This document shows, one piece after another, positions 42,028 through 49,379 of a stretch of DNA of 64,000 nt. Numbering within the stretch: the first letter of the stretch is position 1; each line of letters starts with the position of its first letter. The DNA comes from Allofournierella massiliensis (GTDB lineage: Bacteria > Bacillota > Clostridia > Oscillospirales > Ruminococcaceae), in assembly GCF_004345265.1 (NCBI RefSeq), contig NZ_SLUM01000009.1, positions 62,001-126,000 of the forward strand, read 5' to 3'. The notes below the pieces were generated by a model. It did no database searches and was not told the origin of the DNA. It saw only the letters and a list, made by a program, of their open reading frames with translations. The position numbers and the translations under genes were made by a program.

Positions 42028-42672
42028 TCAGCCTTTCTGCATCCGGCGGCCCATCCAGTGGGAATAGATCCCCGGTACACCCATGAGAACCAGCCAGATC
42101 ATCATTCTGCCTGTATTCTGGGGCCAAAGCCAGTTGCCCAGAATCACCGCCGCGCCGCACAGGCCCCAGATCCCGCCGGTAACCATGTGGATATGGGTCC
42201 AGTTCTCTTCACTGGCCATGGAAAAGCGCTCCTGCACGCCCCAGCGGGAACCGAAGGGCAGCTCGGCCACATGGGCCGCCACGATCAGCACCGCCAGACC
42301 CACCAGACTGAACAAAAGCACCAGAATCTGTATCCTGCCGGTAAGGTTCGCCGCAAAGATCACGCTGTACATGGCCACACTCAAAAGCGGGATCAGCCAG
42401 CCCAGACCTTCCCGCAGCGCGCCCATCAGCCGGGGGCCCAGCACCATGCTGTGTACCGTGGCATACACCACCCAGTGCATCACCATGAGCACGGCGGGAA
42501 TGGCGATCACCGCCCATGGCTTGCTCATCAGGCTGATCACCTCGCCGGTTTCGCCGCTCCACTGCACCGCCATCTGCCCGGGCAGGCGGCCGTAGGCCAG
42601 AAGCCCGGCCACCAGCGGCAGAGCGCAGGCCGCAAGGCCCGCCCAGAACGGAGTTTGTATCTGCTTTTTCAT
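42028..42672 (-). CDS. SdpI/DUF1648-family membrane protein
   Basis: A 214-aa protein with six predicted TM helices. The DUF1648 segment near 25-45 (LPGQMAVQWSGETGEVISLMSK) with its P-x2-x-V-Q-W signature is clear, and the C-terminal part has SRWGVQERFSMASEENWTHIH, the SdpI-type turn where N, W and H are conserved. SdpI proteins protect against the Bacillus killing factor SdpC and some control an autorepressor, but no partner is seen here. The start at 42672 has GGAAGTG upstream and its own promoter. General envelope or immunity role; substrate unknown. Confidence 0.8.
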   Translation of the reverse strand: MKKQIQTPFWAGLAACALPLVAGLLAYGRLPGQMAVQWSGETGEVISLMSKPWAVIAIPAVLMVMHWVVYATVHSMVLGPRLMGALREGLGWLIPLLSVAMYSVIFAANLTGRIQILVLLFSLVGLAVLIVAAHVAELPFGSRWGVQERFSMASEENWTHIHMVTGGIWGLCGAAVILGNWLWPQNTGRMMIWLVLMGVPGIYSHWMGRRMQKG

Positions 42673-42765
42673 CCCACAGCACTTCCTTTCCTGCTCAGGC
42701 ATCCCTGTGCCGACGCGATCGAACGGAACGCATCGCTTATGGGATGCGGATATTTTTCTACTGTT

Positions 42766-42795
42766 ATCATAACGCGCTTTTGCCGCCCCGGTCAA
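42766..42795 (-). promoter_or_regulatory. Promoter of the SdpI-like gene
   Basis: On the minus strand -35 TTGACC (42795-42790), 18 bp, -10 TATGAT (42771-42766). Confidence 0.6.
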
Positions 42796-42917
42796 ACCCG
42801 GCGGCGGGCGGTTTTGCGCCGTTTGTCCGGCCCGTTCGCCCCGGCTCTTTTGCGGGCGGGGCGGGGCGCTGTTTTGCAAAAAATTCATGAATTCTGCGCC
42901 GGTGGCCCGGTGGGAAT

Positions 42918-42946
42918 TTGTAATATGGCCCGGGGCATGCTATAAT
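42918..42946 (+). promoter_or_regulatory. Promoter of the amidotransferase gene
   Basis: -35 TTGTAA (42918-42923), 17 bp, extended -10 TGCTATAAT ending at 42946. Confidence 0.8.
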
Positions 42947-43006
42947 GAAGCGACGGCACAGGAACCCCTGTGCACAAGCCTTAACTTCAAGGGAGGGGAT
43001 CGACCC

Positions 43007-44128
43007 ATGAAATACTGTAAAAAATGCACCATGCCCGACACCCGGCCCGGCATCACCTTCGATGCCGAGGGCGTTTGCAGCGCCTGCCGCCACTACGAGA
43101 GCCGCTCGAAGGTGGACTGGGATGCCCGCTGGAAGGAATTTGAAGCCCTGTGCGACAAATACCGCGGCTGCAACGGCCCCGGCGGCTACGACTGCGCCGT
43201 TGCCGTGTCCGGCGGTAAGGACAGCCACTTCCAGGTGTACATCCTGAAAGAGGTCATGAAGATGAACCCCATCCTGTTCAGCGTGGAGGACAACTTCCCC
43301 ATGACCGAGGCAGGCAAGCACAACCTGAAGAACATCAGCGAGGAGTTCGGCTGCACCATCATCAGCTGCAAGCCCAACATCAAGGCCCAGAAAACCCTGA
43401 TGCGCGCCTTCTTCGAGAAATACGGCAAGCCCACCTGGTATGTGGACCGGCTGATCTACACCTTCCCGCTGCACATGGCCCTGAAGTTCAACACTCCCCT
43501 GCTGTGCTACGGCGAGAACGTGAGCTTTGAGTACGGCGGCAACGCCGACGAGGAAACCTATTCCGCCCGCGGCCAGATTGAAAACGGTGTGGCCGTCGGC
43601 TTCCCCGAGGAGGAGCTGCTCAGCTACGGCGTCTCTGCCAACGACCTGGCTCTGACCAAGGCCCCCACCGCCGAGGAGCTGGCTCGCCTTGACCCCTTCT
43701 ACATGAGCTACTTCCTGCCCTGGAACAGCTACAAGAACTACCAGCTGGCCAAGAGCCGCGGCTTCCACGACCTGACCCACGAGTGGGATCGCCGCCATCA
43801 TGTGGAAAACTTCGACCAGATCGACTCCCGCGCCTATCTGGTGCACTCCTGGCTGAAATACCCCAAGTTCGGCCACGCCGCCGCCACCGACTACACCGCC
43901 CGCTACATCCGCTACGGCCTGATGACCCGTGAAGAGGCCATTCCTCTGATCAGGGAGCGGGACGGCGCGCTGGATCCCCTGTGCGTGCGTGATTTCTGCG
44001 AGTTCTGCGGCTACACCGAGAGCGAGTTCTGGGCCATTCTGGACAAGTTCTACAACACCGACATCTTCCACAAGGACGAGTACAGCCGCTGGGTGCTGAA
44101 TCACCCCATCTGGGAAGAGAATAAATAA
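43007..44128 (+). CDS. N-acetyl sugar amidotransferase (PseA/WbpG family)
   Basis: A 373-aa PP-loop ATP pyrophosphatase-type enzyme. An N-terminal zinc site is visible as CKKC (4-7) and CSAC, then the P-loop VSGGKDSHF near 66-74. CYGENVSFEYGG and SWLKYPKFGHAAATD are family stretches. Family members turn an N-acetyl group of 2,3-diacetamido or nonulosonic sugars into an acetamidino group with ammonia from a HisH-like partner, which is not adjacent. GGGAGGGG sits ahead of the ATG. It is monocistronic but lies beside the leg cluster, so amidination of legionaminic acid, as in Campylobacter flagellin glycans, is a reasonable inference. Confidence 0.88.
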   Translation: MKYCKKCTMPDTRPGITFDAEGVCSACRHYESRSKVDWDARWKEFEALCDKYRGCNGPGGYDCAVAVSGGKDSHFQVYILKEVMKMNPILFSVEDNFPMTEAGKHNLKNISEEFGCTIISCKPNIKAQKTLMRAFFEKYGKPTWYVDRLIYTFPLHMALKFNTPLLCYGENVSFEYGGNADEETYSARGQIENGVAVGFPEEELLSYGVSANDLALTKAPTAEELARLDPFYMSYFLPWNSYKNYQLAKSRGFHDLTHEWDRRHHVENFDQIDSRAYLVHSWLKYPKFGHAAATDYTARYIRYGLMTREEAIPLIRERDGALDPLCVRDFCEFCGYTESEFWAILDKFYNTDIFHKDEYSRWVLNHPIWEENK

Positions 44129-44146
44129 TCACAATTTGTGATACTG

Positions 44147-44182
44147 CGCCCCGCTTTTTGGCAAAAAAGCGGGGCGTTTTTT
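44147..44182 (+). terminator. Terminator after the amidotransferase gene
   Basis: CGCCCCGCTTTTT and AAAAAAGCGGGGCG arms with a T run. Confidence 0.85.
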
Positions 44183-44213
44183 GCATTTGTCGTCAAACCG
44201 CGCAAAAAAATGC

Positions 44214-44242
44214 TTGACAAACCGTAAATTCGACGGTATCAT
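44214..44242 (+). promoter_or_regulatory. Promoter of the T-box/ABC transporter operon
   Basis: Perfect -35 TTGACA (44214-44219), 17 bp, -10 TATCAT (44237-44242). Confidence 0.8.
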
Positions 44243-44248
44243 AAACGC

Positions 44249-44556
44249 ATACTATCATCCAAAAGCGAAGAAGAGAAGAGTAGGCTTTCGGCATCGACCC
44301 TTACTAGAGAGCCCCGACGGTGGAAACGGGCAGGGAACAGGAAGCTGAACATGGTCTCGGAGCTGCGTGTGCGAAGAGCATGAGTTCTAAGTGCCCGCCG
44401 GGAACGCCCGTTAAAGCGTCAGGCTGTAATCAGTTCATTTCTGCCGCAGCCGGAAAGGCCGTTGTCCCCGCAAGGGGCCGGTGAACCAAGGTGGTACCAC
44501 GAAGTCTGTTACAGGCTGTCGTCCTTGTTGTGTTGCAAGGACGGCAGCCTTTTTGT
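44249..44556 (+). promoter_or_regulatory. T-box riboswitch (Met or His specifier) of the ABC importer
   Basis: The antiterminator element reads AAGGTGGTACCACG (44488-44501), the T-box signature with a TGGT bulge. In stem I, GGCTTTC (44283-44289) pairs with GGAAGCT (44340-44346). It is flanked by AGTA (44279-44282) and GAA (44347-44349), the loop-E elements of the specifier loop, and GAGA/TCTC closes the lower helix. After GAA comes CATGG. By register the specifier is CAT (His); one base on it is ATG (Met). The T in TGGT pairs with A73, which suits tRNA-Met rather than tRNA-His (C73). A terminator follows at 44513. Confidence 0.9.
44513..44556 (+). terminator. T-box terminator
   Basis: AGGCTGTCGTCCTTG (44513-44527) pairs with CAAGGACGGCAGCCT (44536-44550), one G-U pair, then a T run. 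It competes with the antiterminator helix upstream. Confidence 0.9.
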
Positions 44557-44604
44557 TTTGCCGTTTTACCGCCGAACCGAAAAAAGGAGCGAAAGAAAGC
44601 AATC

Positions 44605-45342
44605 ATGTTTGAAATCAAACATCTGTCCAAAATCTTTACGGGAAGCGCCAATAAGGTGGAAGCCCTGCGGGATGTTTCCACCACCATTCAGGATGGCGAC
44701 ATCTTCGGCATCATCGGCATGAGCGGCGCAGGCAAAAGCACCCTGCTGCGCTGCCTGTGCCTGCTGGAAAAGCCCACCGAGGGCCAGATTCTGCTGAACG
44801 GCAAGGATCTTGCCCACCTGAAGGGCAAGGAGCTGCTGGAGGCCCGCCGCCAGATGGGCGTGGTGTTCCAGGGCTACAACCTGCTGATGCAGAAAACCGT
44901 GGCCGAGAACGTGGCCTTCCCCTTAAAACTCACCCCCTACAAAAAGGACGAGGTGGAAAAACGGGTGGCCGAGCTGCTGGAGCTGGTAGGTCTTTCCGAT
45001 AAAGCCGGCAGCTACCCCAGCCAGCTTTCCGGCGGCCAGAAGCAGCGGGTGGCCCTGGCCCGGGCGCTGGCGTCCAATCCCCAGGTGCTGCTGTGCGACG
45101 AGCCCACCAGCGCACTGGACCCACTGACGACCAAGAGCGTACTGGAGCTTTTGCAGGCCATCAACAAAAAACTGGGCGTGACGGTGATCATCATCACCCA
45201 CGAGCTGGCGGTGGTCAAGGCCATCTGCAACCGGATGGTGGTCATCGACGGCGGCCGCTTTGTGGAGCAGGGCGACGCGGCCCAGATTTTTGAACATCCC
45301 CAAAGCGACGTGGCCCGCCTTTTGCTGGGCAAGGAGGAATAA
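44605..45342 (+). CDS. metN: MetN-type ABC importer ATPase (short form)
   Basis: A 245-aa ATPase of the methionine-uptake group. Walker A is GMSGAGKST, Q-loop VVFQGYNLL, signature LSGGQKQR, Walker B VLLCDEPTSALD and H-loop ITHELAVV. It ends at residue 245 and so lacks the C-terminal NIL/ACT domain (~100 aa) through which methionine inhibits the E. coli transporter. The ATG at 44605 has GGAG ~15 bases upstream. The T-box leader controls it. Substrate may be methionine or, if the specifier is CAU, histidine as in the HisXYZ group. Confidence 0.88.
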   Translation: MFEIKHLSKIFTGSANKVEALRDVSTTIQDGDIFGIIGMSGAGKSTLLRCLCLLEKPTEGQILLNGKDLAHLKGKELLEARRQMGVVFQGYNLLMQKTVAENVAFPLKLTPYKKDEVEKRVAELLELVGLSDKAGSYPSQLSGGQKQRVALARALASNPQVLLCDEPTSALDPLTTKSVLELLQAINKKLGVTVIIITHELAVVKAICNRMVVIDGGRFVEQGDAAQIFEHPQSDVARLLLGKEE

Positions 45343-45346
45343 ACCC

Positions 45347-46015
45347 ATGGCAGAATTTTTCGCAGAATACGGCAGCCTTTTGTGGGAGGGCACGCTGGAA
45401 ACCCTTTATATGACCTTTGTTCCCACGATGGTGGCCTATCTGATCGGCCTGCCTCTGGGCGTGCTGCTCACCACCACCAAGTCCGGCGGCATCATGGCCG
45501 CCCCCCGCTTCAACGCGGTGTTCGGCTGGTTTGTAAACCTGTTCCGCAGCATTCCCTTCATGATTCTGATTTTCTTCGTTCTCCCCTTCACCCGGCTGAT
45601 CGCGGGAACCTCCATCGGCGCTACTGCCGCCAACGTTCCCCTGTCCATCGCGGCGGCTCCCTTCGTGGCCCGCATGGTAGAGCAGAGCCTGGAGGAGATC
45701 GACGCCGGTGTTGTGGAGGCCGCCCGCTGCATGGGCGCCACCAACTGGCAGATCATCACCCGGGTGCTGCTGGTGGAAAGCGTGCCCAGCCTGCTGCGGG
45801 GCCTGTCCATCACCATCATCACCATCTTCGGCTACACCGCCGTGACCGGTGCGGTGGGCGCAGGCGGCCTTGGCAACATTGCCTTCCGCTTCGGCTACCA
45901 GCGTTACCAGAGCGACGTGATGTACGCCACCATCGTTCTGGTGGTCATTCTGGTGTGCATCATCCAGAGCGTTTGCAACCTGCTGGCCCGCAAGGCCGAC
46001 AAGCGCAACCGCTGA
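45347..46015 (+). CDS. metI: MetI-type ABC importer permease
   Basis: A 222-aa permease with five TM helices and the MetI EAA loop EAARCMGATNWQIITRVLL (around 125-145), which docks on the ATPase. TAVTGAVGAGGLGNIAFRFGYQRY near the C-terminus is the family hallmark. It begins 4 bases after the ATPase stop, with AAGGAGG inside the ATPase gene's end. It works with the ATPase and the lipoprotein as a type I methionine-type importer. An inverted repeat downstream may reduce readthrough to the lipoprotein gene. Confidence 0.9.
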   Translation: MAEFFAEYGSLLWEGTLETLYMTFVPTMVAYLIGLPLGVLLTTTKSGGIMAAPRFNAVFGWFVNLFRSIPFMILIFFVLPFTRLIAGTSIGATAANVPLSIAAAPFVARMVEQSLEEIDAGVVEAARCMGATNWQIITRVLLVESVPSLLRGLSITIITIFGYTAVTGAVGAGGLGNIAFRFGYQRYQSDVMYATIVLVVILVCIIQSVCNLLARKADKRNR

Positions 46016-46033
46016 TTCCCTTTTCCTTTTGAA

Positions 46034-46083
46034 AAAACAGCGCCCCGCCCGGCGGCGCGCGAGCCTGACTGGTGCGCTGTTTT
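46034..46083 (+). terminator. Possible partial terminator between permease and lipoprotein genes
   Basis: AAAACAGCGC (46034-46043) pairs with GCGCTGTTTT (46074-46083) around a 30-base GC-rich loop. It may attenuate or stabilise the transcript ends within the operon. Confidence 0.45.
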
Positions 46084-46132
46084 CGCTTTTCAACGCTTAT
46101 TATCAACCCATCAACATAGAGGAGTGTGTATC

Positions 46133-46966
46133 ATGAAAAAACTGATTTCTCTGGCTCTGTGTGCCGTTCTGGCCGTGAGCCTGACCGCCTGCGGCGGCAA
46201 ATCCGGCGGCTACAAGATCGGCATCCCGGCAGACGCCACCAACGGCGGCCGCGCCCTGCAGCTGCTGCAGAAGCAGGGTATCCTGACCCTGACCGAGGGC
46301 GTTGGTCTGGAGGCCACCGAGCGGGACATTGCCGAAAACCCCTACAACGTGGAAATCGTTCCCATGGAGGCCGCTGCCCTGCCCAGCAGCCTGCCTGATC
46401 TGGACTTCGCCGTGATCAACGGCAACTACGCCTCCGGCGCCGGCATCGGCGACACCGTTCTGGTGAGTGAGGACGCCGAGAGCGTGGCCGCCCAGACCTA
46501 CGGCAATGTGCTGGCCGTGAAGGAGGGCCGGGAGAACGAGCCCGCCATTCAGGCGCTGGCCGCTGTGCTCATGAGCCGGGACGTGCAGGACTGGATTGCC
46601 GCCAACTACAACGGCGTGGTGATGCCCATGGGCGTAACCGACGCCACCATCCCCGAAATCACCGAGCCCGTTACCCTGAAGGTGGGCGCTTCCCCCAGCC
46701 CCCACGCCGAGATTCTGGAGTATGCCGCCCCCATTCTGGCCGAGCATAACGTGACTCTGGAGATCGTGGAATTCGACGACTACGTGATGCCCAACACCGC
46801 CGTGGAGGACGGCAGCCTGGATGCCAACTACTTCCAGCACCAGCCCTATCTGGATGACTTCAACGCCGAGCAGGGCACCCACATCGTGAGCGTGGTCACC
46901 CCCCACTACGAGCCCATGGGCATCTACCCGGGCAAGACCGCCGATCTGAGCGTGTTCAGCAAGTAA
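46133..46966 (+). CDS. metQ: MetQ/NlpA-family substrate-binding lipoprotein
   Basis: A 277-aa lipoprotein with signal peptide MKKLISLALCAVLAVS and lipobox LTACG. KIGIPADATNGGRALQLLQKQG is near 30 and TLKVGASPSPHAEILEYAAP is near 180. The two lobes appear in unusual order: the segment resembling the normal N-terminal lobe (KVGASPSPHAEIL) lies in the C-terminal half. This suggests circular permutation or gene truncation relative to standard MetQ. It completes the T-box-controlled importer and determines its ligand. RBS is AGGAGTG. Confidence 0.85.
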   Translation: MKKLISLALCAVLAVSLTACGGKSGGYKIGIPADATNGGRALQLLQKQGILTLTEGVGLEATERDIAENPYNVEIVPMEAAALPSSLPDLDFAVINGNYASGAGIGDTVLVSEDAESVAAQTYGNVLAVKEGRENEPAIQALAAVLMSRDVQDWIAANYNGVVMPMGVTDATIPEITEPVTLKVGASPSPHAEILEYAAPILAEHNVTLEIVEFDDYVMPNTAVEDGSLDANYFQHQPYLDDFNAEQGTHIVSVVTPHYEPMGIYPGKTADLSVFSK

Positions 46967-46988
46967 TTTCCCCATCCCCAAAAAATGC

Positions 46989-47040
46989 AACCAATAAAAA
47001 AGAGGAAGCCCGCAGGCTTCCTCTTTTTTATTGGTTTTTC
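46989..47040. terminator. Long bidirectional terminator after metQ
   Basis: A perfect 22-bp stem from 46989-47010 with 47015-47036 and loop CGCA, containing A and T runs at the base. It lies between metQ and the convergent MATE gene, whose stop codon starts at 47043. Confidence 0.9.
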
Positions 47041-47042
47041 GG

Positions 47043-48434
47043 TCAGGCTTCTGCTGACTGCTGCACCGCCTCGGCGGGCTTGCGATCCTCTTTCGGCAGC
47101 CATTTGCCGCACTTGTAATACACCACAAAGCAGATGCTGGTGATGACCCAGCTCACCGGATAGCTGTACAGAACGGTGGTAATCTCCCGCCGGAAGGGAA
47201 CCACAAGGAACACCCACAGAATACGCAGGCCGCACACGCCGCAGCCGGTAAGGATCATGGGGATCAACGCCTGACCGCAGCCGCGGATTGCGCCGGACAG
47301 AATCTCGATGCACACAAAGGTCACATAATAGGGCATCATGTTGCGGACCATCACAGTACCGATCTCCAGCACTGCCGCATCCTGGGTGAACATGCGCAGG
47401 AAAATGCCCGAGCAGCTGACCATCAATACGCTCATGGCAACCGCGGTGCCCGCGCACATGGCAAGGCAGACATGCACACTCTTTCGCACCCGGCTGTACA
47501 GCCCTGCGCCATAGTTCTGGCCCGCGAAGGTGGTGATGGCGATGCCGTAAGCGCCGCTGACCATCCAGAAAAAGCCGTCCACCTTGGAAAAGCTGGTCCA
47601 GGCTGCCACCGTATCGGTGCCGAAGGAGTTGATGCAGCTTTGCAAGATCACGTTGGAAATGGCGTACATGTTGCCCTGAATGCCCGCCGGGATGCCCACC
47701 TGCAGCACCCGGCTCAGGCTGGCCTGATCGAAGCCCAGCCGGGTTTTGTCCAGCCGATAAATGGCGGAGGTTCCGCTCAGCGAGATATACACCAGCGCGG
47801 CGCTCACCCACTGGGAAATCATGGTGGCAAGGCCCGCGCCCAGCGCGCCCATGCCCATCACCGCCACAAACACAATATCCAGCACAATGTTTACCAGGCA
47901 GGCCACGATCAGAAAATACAGCGGGCGCTTGGTGTCGCCCACCGCACGCAGGATGCCCGCGCCCACGTTATAGAAAAACGAGGGGATCATGCCCAGGCAG
48001 TAGGCGATCAGATACTGCACCGCGTATTCCATCACATCGTCCGGGGTCGCCATGGCCACCAGCGCGGGCCGGGCCGCCAGAATGCCCACCACCGTGAACA
48101 CCAGACCGCCCACCAGCGACATGGCCGCCGAGGTGTGCACGGTCTTGCGCACCCGTTCCGGGTCCCGTGCGCCCACGCCCTGCGCTACCACCACGGTGGT
48201 GCCCGCAGCCATGCCGGTGAACAGGTTGACCACGATGTTCACCAGATTGCTGGTACCGCCGCCCACCGCGGCCAGCGCCTGCTTGCCCACGAACTGGCCC
48301 ACGATAATGGCGTCGAAGGTGTTGTAAAGCTGCTGGAAGAAGGTACCGAACAGAATGGGAAAAAAGAACACCAGAATCTGCTTCCAGATCACGCCCTGCG
48401 TGATCTGATTTTCCGCGCTGACGGAACGCGACAT
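47043..48434 (-). CDS. MATE-family efflux transporter
   Basis: A 463-aa MOP-superfamily transporter with 12 TM helices. The start at 48434 (MSRSVSAENQITQGVIWKQI) follows AAAGAGG. FFPILFGTFFQQLYNTFDAIIVGQ is the typical TM1 of the NorM/DinF-like clostridial group, and KTVHTSAAMSLVGGL is the loop after TM3. Cation-coupled export of drugs or metabolites is the family function. Monocistronic with its own promoter at 48509-48537, divergent from the second two-component system. Confidence 0.92.
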   Translation of the reverse strand: MSRSVSAENQITQGVIWKQILVFFFPILFGTFFQQLYNTFDAIIVGQFVGKQALAAVGGGTSNLVNIVVNLFTGMAAGTTVVVAQGVGARDPERVRKTVHTSAAMSLVGGLVFTVVGILAARPALVAMATPDDVMEYAVQYLIAYCLGMIPSFFYNVGAGILRAVGDTKRPLYFLIVACLVNIVLDIVFVAVMGMGALGAGLATMISQWVSAALVYISLSGTSAIYRLDKTRLGFDQASLSRVLQVGIPAGIQGNMYAISNVILQSCINSFGTDTVAAWTSFSKVDGFFWMVSGAYGIAITTFAGQNYGAGLYSRVRKSVHVCLAMCAGTAVAMSVLMVSCSGIFLRMFTQDAAVLEIGTVMVRNMMPYYVTFVCIEILSGAIRGCGQALIPMILTGCGVCGLRILWVFLVVPFRREITTVLYSYPVSWVITSICFVVYYKCGKWLPKEDRKPAEAVQQSAEA

Positions 48435-48508
48435 ATCACAAAAACCTCTTTTCTGAAATTCACTTCCGGGGCCTTTCGGCTCCAATGGCAACACTTCAAA
48501 GCCACAAC

Positions 48509-48537
48509 AGTATAGCACGATTGCACCGCCGTGTCGA
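48509..48537 (-). promoter_or_regulatory. Promoter of the MATE gene
   Basis: On the minus strand -35 TCGACA (48537-48532), 17 bp, extended -10 TGCTATACT ending at 48509. Confidence 0.75.
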
Positions 48538-48582
48538 CCATCGTTATTTCTTTGGCGCAAATTCGGTAATTTGCCCAAAGCC

Positions 48583-48612
48583 ATGACAAGTTGGCAACAA
48601 GTTCTTTATAAT
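48583..48612 (+). promoter_or_regulatory. Promoter of the second two-component operon
   Basis: -35 ATGACA (48583-48588), 18 bp, perfect -10 TATAAT (48607-48612). Confidence 0.65.
48586..48603 (+). promoter_or_regulatory. Direct-repeat operator candidate in the second two-component promoter
   Basis: ACAAGTT occurs at 48586-48592 and 48597-48603, an 11-bp period lying between the -35 and -10. This is the spacing of OmpR-type sites and suggests autoregulation. Confidence 0.5.
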
Positions 48613-48713
48613 ATAAAGGCAAAGCCGGTGTGATATAAGAGATTGACGTTTTCTCATCTCGCGCCGGCTAATACCGGCGCCCTCAGCCGGGCACAGAAAG
48701 GGAGACCCGCCCC

Positions 48714-49367
48714 ATGGCACACATTCTCATCGCCGAAGACGAAACCGCCATCAACAATCTGATCCGCTCCAATCTGAAGCTGGTGGGCCACAGCTGCGCC
48801 CAGGCCTTCACCGGCCCCGAGGCGCTGGAGCTGGCCCGGAGCCAGAGCTTCGATCTGGTTTTGCTGGACGTGATGCTCCCCGGGCTGGATGGCTTTGCCG
48901 TAAAGGCCAAGCTGCCCGTCGATCTGCCGGTGATCTTTGTGACCGCAAAGACCAGCCTGTCGGATAAACTGCAGGGGCTGGGCCTTGGCGCTGAGGACTA
49001 CATCGTGAAGCCCTTCGAGGTACTGGAGCTGCTGGCCCGGGTGGAGATTGTGCTGCGGCGGGGCGGCAAATCCGCCCGCACCTTCACGCTGGACGGGCTG
49101 CGGGTGGATCTGGATGCACACCGGGTCTTTCTCCACGAAGAGGAGATTCCCCTCACCCCACAGGAATACAGCCTGTTGGAAGTACTCATCACCAACCGGA
49201 ACCTGGCCCTCAGCCGGGAAAAGCTTTTGAACCTTGCCTGGGGCTACGACTATGAGGGCGAAAGCCGCACGGTGGACGCCCACATCCAGCGGCTGCGCAA
49301 AAAGCTGGAGCTGGAAGGCCGCATTCAGACCGTTTACAAGCTGGGCTACCGGCTCAGCACCCGCTGA
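48714..49367 (+). CDS. OmpR/PhoB-family response regulator
   Basis: A 217-aa regulator. The receiver has Glu8-Asp9, phospho-acceptor Asp52 in LVLLDVMLPG, Thr78 and Lys99. The winged helix ends RIQTVYKLGYRLS. The conserved alpha-4/beta-5 face is slightly short: two to three residues are missing between Asp52 and VIFVTAK compared with the other regulator here. RBS AAAGGGAG. It is followed by its kinase 12 bases later and, after 111 bp, by four lipoprotein genes it may control. The 11-bp-spaced ACAAGTT repeats in its promoter suggest self-control. Confidence 0.93.
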   Translation: MAHILIAEDETAINNLIRSNLKLVGHSCAQAFTGPEALELARSQSFDLVLLDVMLPGLDGFAVKAKLPVDLPVIFVTAKTSLSDKLQGLGLGAEDYIVKPFEVLELLARVEIVLRRGGKSARTFTLDGLRVDLDAHRVFLHEEEIPLTPQEYSLLEVLITNRNLALSREKLLNLAWGYDYEGESRTVDAHIQRLRKKLELEGRIQTVYKLGYRLSTR

Positions 49368-49379
49368 AAGGGGCTTTTC

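Noticed and set aside
42028-42672. Immunity gene of an Sdp-type toxin system
   Set aside because: The SdpI-like protein has no SdpC-like toxin or SdpR-like repressor nearby, so only the family name is reported.
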